A model generated the notes under the pieces. The model worked only from the letters and a program-made list of their open reading frames with translations, did not search any database and had not been told where the DNA came from. Shown piece by piece: positions 59,911-64,000 of a stretch of DNA of 64,000 nucleotides. The position numbers were made by a program, and so were the translations under genes. Numbering within the stretch: the first letter of the stretch is position 1; every line of letters begins with the position of its first letter. Source of the stretch: Sciurus carolinensis (lineage: Eukaryota > Chordata > Mammalia > Rodentia > Sciuridae); NCBI RefSeq assembly GCF_902686445.1, contig NC_062232.1, positions 75,471,440 to 75,535,439 on the forward strand, given 5' to 3'.

Positions 59911-60407
59911 AAAAATATTGGGAAATTGTGTCCCAGGAGGACTGGGAGTGAAAGGTTAAACTTATTAGCAATTATGCCTTTTTGTTACTTGACAATTTAG
60001 AAATGTTCATTGTATTGGCAGTTCTAAATGTTTTCATAATGATATGTATTTATTTTTATGTAATCTATGTCATTTTTCACAATGACAATGGTATTTCTAA
60101 ACACAATAAATTAGTAGGTACTTATCTTTTTTTTATTTGTACCATACATCATTGACTAAGATGGAAACATTTTTCTGTTTCTGCTTCCATAATGTAATTT
60201 TAATTTCTGATTCTATTTACACTATGTGAATAAATTGTCTTCCTCTGATCTAATAGGAAAAAATAAATTTAAAAATCCAAGCATTCTAGTTGGAGACAAT
60301 TAAATGTCTAAAGTTAAAAATAAGACATTTGTAAATGTTATAACTATCATTAACACAGCGGAATTAGAGAATGGGAAAGTGACAATATTGTAGCACAGAT
60401 AATTCTT

Positions 60408-60538
60408 TTCTTTAAATATGATTTTAGTTGTCAATGGATCTTTTATTTTATTTATTTATATGTGGTGCTGACTATCAAACCCAGGGCCTTGTACATGCTA
60501 GGAAAGCACTCTACCACTGAGCCACAACTCTAGCCCCT
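60408..60538 (-). mobile_element. ID SINE, long-tailed sciurid type
   Basis: Reversed tail ('GATCTTTTATTTTATTTATT') then 'GTGGTGCTGACTATCAAACC', 'CTCTACCACTGAGCCACAAC'. Target duplication GCACAGATAATTCTT (60393-60407) and GCACAGATATTTCTT (60539-60553), 14 of 15 identical. Confidence 0.93.
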
Positions 60539-60984
60539 GCACAGATATTTCTTAAAAACATTTTGGTTGCCTTGATACCCACTGTGATTCATGGTAATTT
60601 TACATGTGAAGCTGTACCAAATATGCAAAAAAATGAAGATATTGTTCCAAGATTGAGGGAAGTTGATACATGATTCAGAATTATACAACTGGCAAAAATT
60701 GCAGATTAAGGTCATGTTCCTTGTGTTCAAAGTGGATTGTGAGATATCTGCAGATAATATCCTTCAACCCAAACTTCAAGACAACAAATGATCTTAGAAT
60801 CAACAGTAGGATTATTTCCCCAAGAAGAAAGGTACACTAAAGTTATCTTCATTTGGAAGTTTTCTGAGGATGAGAGGTAAATGTGAAATCTTCCTTGTGG
60901 GATTTTGTGTCATACGGTTGACCTATAATTGGTTCCGTATTTAGTGAATAGCAAAATAACCCTGAGTTACTCTTATTTATAGAA

Positions 60985-62645
60985 TAGATACATATATTGT
61001 CCTATAAAAAGAAACTGGAGAACTCTTATTTCCACATTTCAAACCCTAATACCAAACTATATTAATGAAGACAAGGTGGTGGTAGCACTAAGGATAGATA
61101 TGTAAGCCAATGCATAGAACTGAGAGTGTAAGGGAAAAAATCATTTTTATGTCCAAGAATTCCAAGACCATTCAATGACTAAAAGTAGACTATCAACTAC
61201 TAGTGTTAGAACAACAGGATAGCCACATGCAAAAGAATGTGACATCTGCTACAAATCATACCAAAAAATAATTCAAAACAGCAAAGACTGAAAATATCTG
61301 AACAAAATCTGTAAAACCCTCATAAGAAAACTTGGGTGAAAATCTTCTTAAGTCAGAAAATCTTTTTAAGTTGGATTAAACATTTTGATATGGCACCAAA
61401 ACTCAGATGACATAATAAAAAATAAAAAATTATACTTGATCAAAATTTGAAATTGTTTTGCTCAAGCAATATCATCAAGAAAGAGAAAAGATGCTGGGCA
61501 TTGTGGCTTATACCTGTAATTTCAGTTACTCTGAAGGCTGAGACAGGAGGATTGCAAGTTCAAGAGCAGTCTCAGCAACTTAACTTAATGAGATCCTGTC
61601 TCAAAATAAAAAGGTCTGAGAATGTGGGTCAGTAGATAAGTACCCCTGGGTTCAATCCTTATAACCAAAACAAAAACAATAACAGTGGGGTAGAGAGGGA
61701 AACATCACTCCTTAGGAAAAACTATTTTCAATTTTCAAATCATATATCTGATAAAAGGACTCTTATCCACAATATATAAAGTTCATTTATAATTAAAAAA
61801 TTCAAAGTCAATCCAGTGAAAAATGGGTCAATTATCTGAAGAGACACCTCAAAAAAGAAGGCATACAAATGGCTTATAAACACATGAAAAGATGCTTAAC
61901 TTCATTGGTCATTAGGGAAATGCAAATCAAAATGACAATGTGATAGCACTTCATACTAACTAGGATGGCTATGATAAAAAAGACAAGTGTTAATAAGCAT
62001 GTATAAAAATCAGAACCCTCTTATCTTGCTGGAGTAATAACAAATGGTGCAGCTGGTATGGAAGTTTAGCAGTTCCTCAATACATTAAACATAGTTACCA
62101 TAGGAGCATTCCCACTCCTAAATATACACTCAATGAAACTAAAATATCCACGCTCAAGCACAGAAAAAGCTTGTGTACATATGCTTATAGCAGCACTATT
62201 CAAAATAGACATAAGTGAAACAATTCAAATGCCCTTCAATTAATGAATTCATAAATACAATGTGGTATATCTAGCCAATGAAATATAATTTGACAATAAA
62301 AGGAAGGAAGTTCTGATTTATACAGCTAAGTGAAAACAGGAAACTAAGTAAAATAAGCCAGACACATATAACTCTACTTATATTAATCAACTAGAATAGG
62401 CAAAGTCATAAAGATACAAAGTAAAACAGTGGTTGACAGAGGTTTGAGAAAGGGAACAATGAAGAGACACTGTGGATACGTACAAGGTTTCCTTTTGGGA
62501 TGATGAATATATTTTAAAAATAGAAAGTGGCAATAGTTATACCATTCTGTTAGTATACTAAGAAACAGTGAGTAGCACACTTTAAGGCAATTTTTACTTT
62601 TGGTATTTGAATTTTATGTCAATAAAGTCTTATAAGAGAAAAAAA
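60985..62645 (+). mobile_element. Ancient L1M, ORF2 3' half and 3' UTR, split by a SINE
   Basis: Mid ORF2 ('GGTAGCACTAAGGATAGATA', 'CCAAGACCATTCAATGACTA'), C-terminus ('CATATATCTGATAAAAGGAC', 'GTCATTAGGGAAATGCAAAT', 'GCAGCACTATTCAAAATAGA') and an old 3' UTR ending in 'TATGTCAATAAAGTCTTATA' plus an A tail near 62640. Interrupted by the SINE at 61489-61680. No long open frame. Confidence 0.78.
61489..61680 (+). mobile_element. B1-dID dimeric SINE
   Basis: B1 half 'GCTGGGCATTGTGGCTTATA', 'GCTGAGACAGGAGGATTGCA'; ID half 'GTCTGAGAATGTGGGTCAGT', 'CCCCTGGGTTCAATCCTTAT', with a CAAAAA-type tail. Confidence 0.88.
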
Positions 62646-62910
62646 ATCACAGACGCTTAAGAGTGTCAAGCTAAGATAAAAGATTATTTTTTTTCTTTTT
62701 TTTCTTTTTATATTTTTTATTGTAAACAAATGGGATACATGTTGTTTCTCTATGTGTACATGCAGTCAAGGCATACCATTTCTGTAATCATAAATTTACA
62801 TAGGGTAATGTTGTTTGATTCATTCTTTTATTTTTTCCCTTCCCCACACCCCTCCCACCCCTCTTTTCCCTCTATACAGTTCCTTCTTTCATTCTTACCA
62901 CCCTCCTTAT

Positions 62911-62950
62911 CCCTAACCCTAAACCAAACTCTAACCCTAACGTTAACCCC
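62911..62950 (-). repeat. CCCTAA (telomere-like) block in the L1 3' UTR
   Basis: 'CCCTAACCCTAAACCAAACT' then CTAACCCTAACG: three exact CCCTAA hexamers in 40 bp, at the same place in the L1 3' UTR as the block at 30340-30380. Confidence 0.9.
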
Positions 62951-63120
62951 TCCCACCCCCCATTATATGTCCTCATCCGCTTATCAGCAAGATCATTCGT
63001 CCTTTAGTTTTTTGAGATTGGCTTGTCTCACGTAGCATAATTTCTCCAATTTCATCCATTTGCCTGCAAATGCCATAATTTTATCATTCTTCATGGTGGA
63101 GTAATATTCCATTGTGTGTG

Positions 63121-63126
<6 letters not shown>

Positions 63127-63171
<45 letters not shown>
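63127..63171 (-). repeat. (TA)n expansion inside L1 ORF2
   Basis: About 22 TA units preceded by TG units (63113-63126), at the 'TATATATACAC' seed present in every young L1 ORF2 here. The minus-strand frame stays open through it as an Ile-Tyr repeat. Confidence 0.93.
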
Positions 63172-63174
<3 letters not shown>

Positions 63175-64000
63175 ACAGTTTCTTTATCCATTCATCAACG
63201 GAAGGGCATCTTGGTTGGTTCCACAATCTGGCTATGATGAATTGAGCAGCAATGAACATTGATGTGGCTGTATCTCTGTAGTATGCTGATTTTAAGTCCT
63301 TTGGGTATAGGCCAAGGAGTGGGAGAGCTGGTCAAATGGTGTTTCCATTCCAAGCTTTCTGAGGAATCTCCATACTGCTTTCCAGAGTGGCTGCACTACT
63401 TTGCAACCCCACCAGCAATGTATGAGTGTACCTTTTTCCCCAATCCTCGCCAACACCTATTTTTGCTTGTGTTCTTGATAATCGCCATTCTAATTGGGGT
63501 GAGATGGAATCTTAGGGTAGTTTTGATTGGCATTTCTCTTATTACTAAAAATGTTGAACATTTTTTCATATATCTGTTGATTGCTTGTACATCTTCTTCT
63601 GTGAAGTGTCTGTTCATTTCCTTAGCCCATTTGTTGATTGAATTATTTGTATTCTTGGTGTAGAGTTTTTGAGTTCTTTATATATTCTGGAAATTAGTGC
63701 TCTATCTGAAGTGTGAGTGGCAAAGATTTTCTCCCACTCTGTAGACTCTCTCTTTGCATTGCTTATAGTTTCCTTTGCTGAAAGAAAGCTTTTTAGTTTG
63801 AATCTATCCCAGTTGTTGATTCTTGCTATTATTTCTTGTGCTGTGGGAGTCCTGTGGAGGAAGTCTGATCCTAAGCCAGCAAGTTGAAGATTTGGACCTA
63901 CTTTTTCTTATAAAAGATGCAGGATCTCTGGTCTGATTCCGAGGTCCTTGATCCATTGTGAGTTGTGTTTTGTGCAGGGGGAGAGATAGGGGTTTAATTT

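Larger units (their letters stand above)
62690..64000 (-). mobile_element. Young sciurid L1, 3' part, continues past the window
   Basis: T-rich tail (62690-62722), reversed 3' UTR with a CCCTAA-like block (62911-62950), then ORF2 C-terminus to the window end. Minus-strand open pieces 62993-63259 and 63396-63617 encode WNQPRCPSVDEWIKK, then upstream [20 protein letters not shown] and CWRGLGKK; frameshifts separate them. A TA microsatellite (63127-63171) has grown inside ORF2. Same subfamily as the second twin-primed L1 by its telomere-like block. Confidence 0.92.

Overview
This is a mammalian nuclear window made almost entirely of interspersed repeats. I find no host exon, tRNA, rRNA or other functional gene that I can support. 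The repeats point to a squirrel-family rodent (Sciuridae: ground squirrel, marmot or tree squirrel). There are fused B1+ID dimeric SINEs (B1-dID type), free ID SINEs including a long-tailed type ending in a 'TAAAGGTATTGTG...' A-rich tail, and a young L1 lineage whose 3' UTR carries a purine/G-rich tract. These sit on ancient mammalian L1M, L2, MIR, MaLR and DNA-transposon relics. Repeat names come from recalled consensus patterns, not a database search, so boundaries are good to roughly 5-30 bp unless a target-site duplication (TSD) is given.

Layout. 1-1475: 3' end of a young L1 (+). 2496-6850: long old L1M (-) interrupted by a B1-dID SINE, a young truncated L1 and an ID SINE with a (GGAA)n tail. 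6855-7672: young L1 (-). 8185-8590: Tigger-like relic and an L1 3' UTR fragment. 8591-13060: old L1M (+), split by a gamma-type solo LTR (8948-9372), a SINE and a 500-base assembly gap (12485-12984). 13060-24500: repeat-poor, AT-rich DNA with MIR, L2, MaLR, Tigger and MER5-like relics. 25428-30519: two twin-primed (5'-inverted) L1s inserted one after the other at the same 13-bp target. 31422-31877: ERVK-like LTR (-). 31878-33180: an unassigned GC-richer block. 34455-36020: nested MaLR and other LTRs. 36780-38610: an ancient element with a 150-bp direct repeat. 38880-43890: old L1M (+) fragments with a 5' UTR and ORF1, interrupted by younger L1s. 46290-47800: an old inverted L1M. 48047-55690: a mid-age L1 (+) that hosts a full-length younger L1 (48743-54571) with an 18-bp perfect TSD. 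55735-62645: L1MA-type and L1M relics and an ID SINE. 62690-64000: a young L1 (-) that runs off the window.

Nothing here works together as a pathway. The biology is retrotransposition history. The most notable observations are the double twin-primed insertion at one target, a telomere-like CCCTAA/TTAGGG block inside the 3' UTR of one L1 subfamily, and an L1 subfamily whose 3' UTR is a tandem dimer. I saw no evidence of a new enzymatic or defence system.
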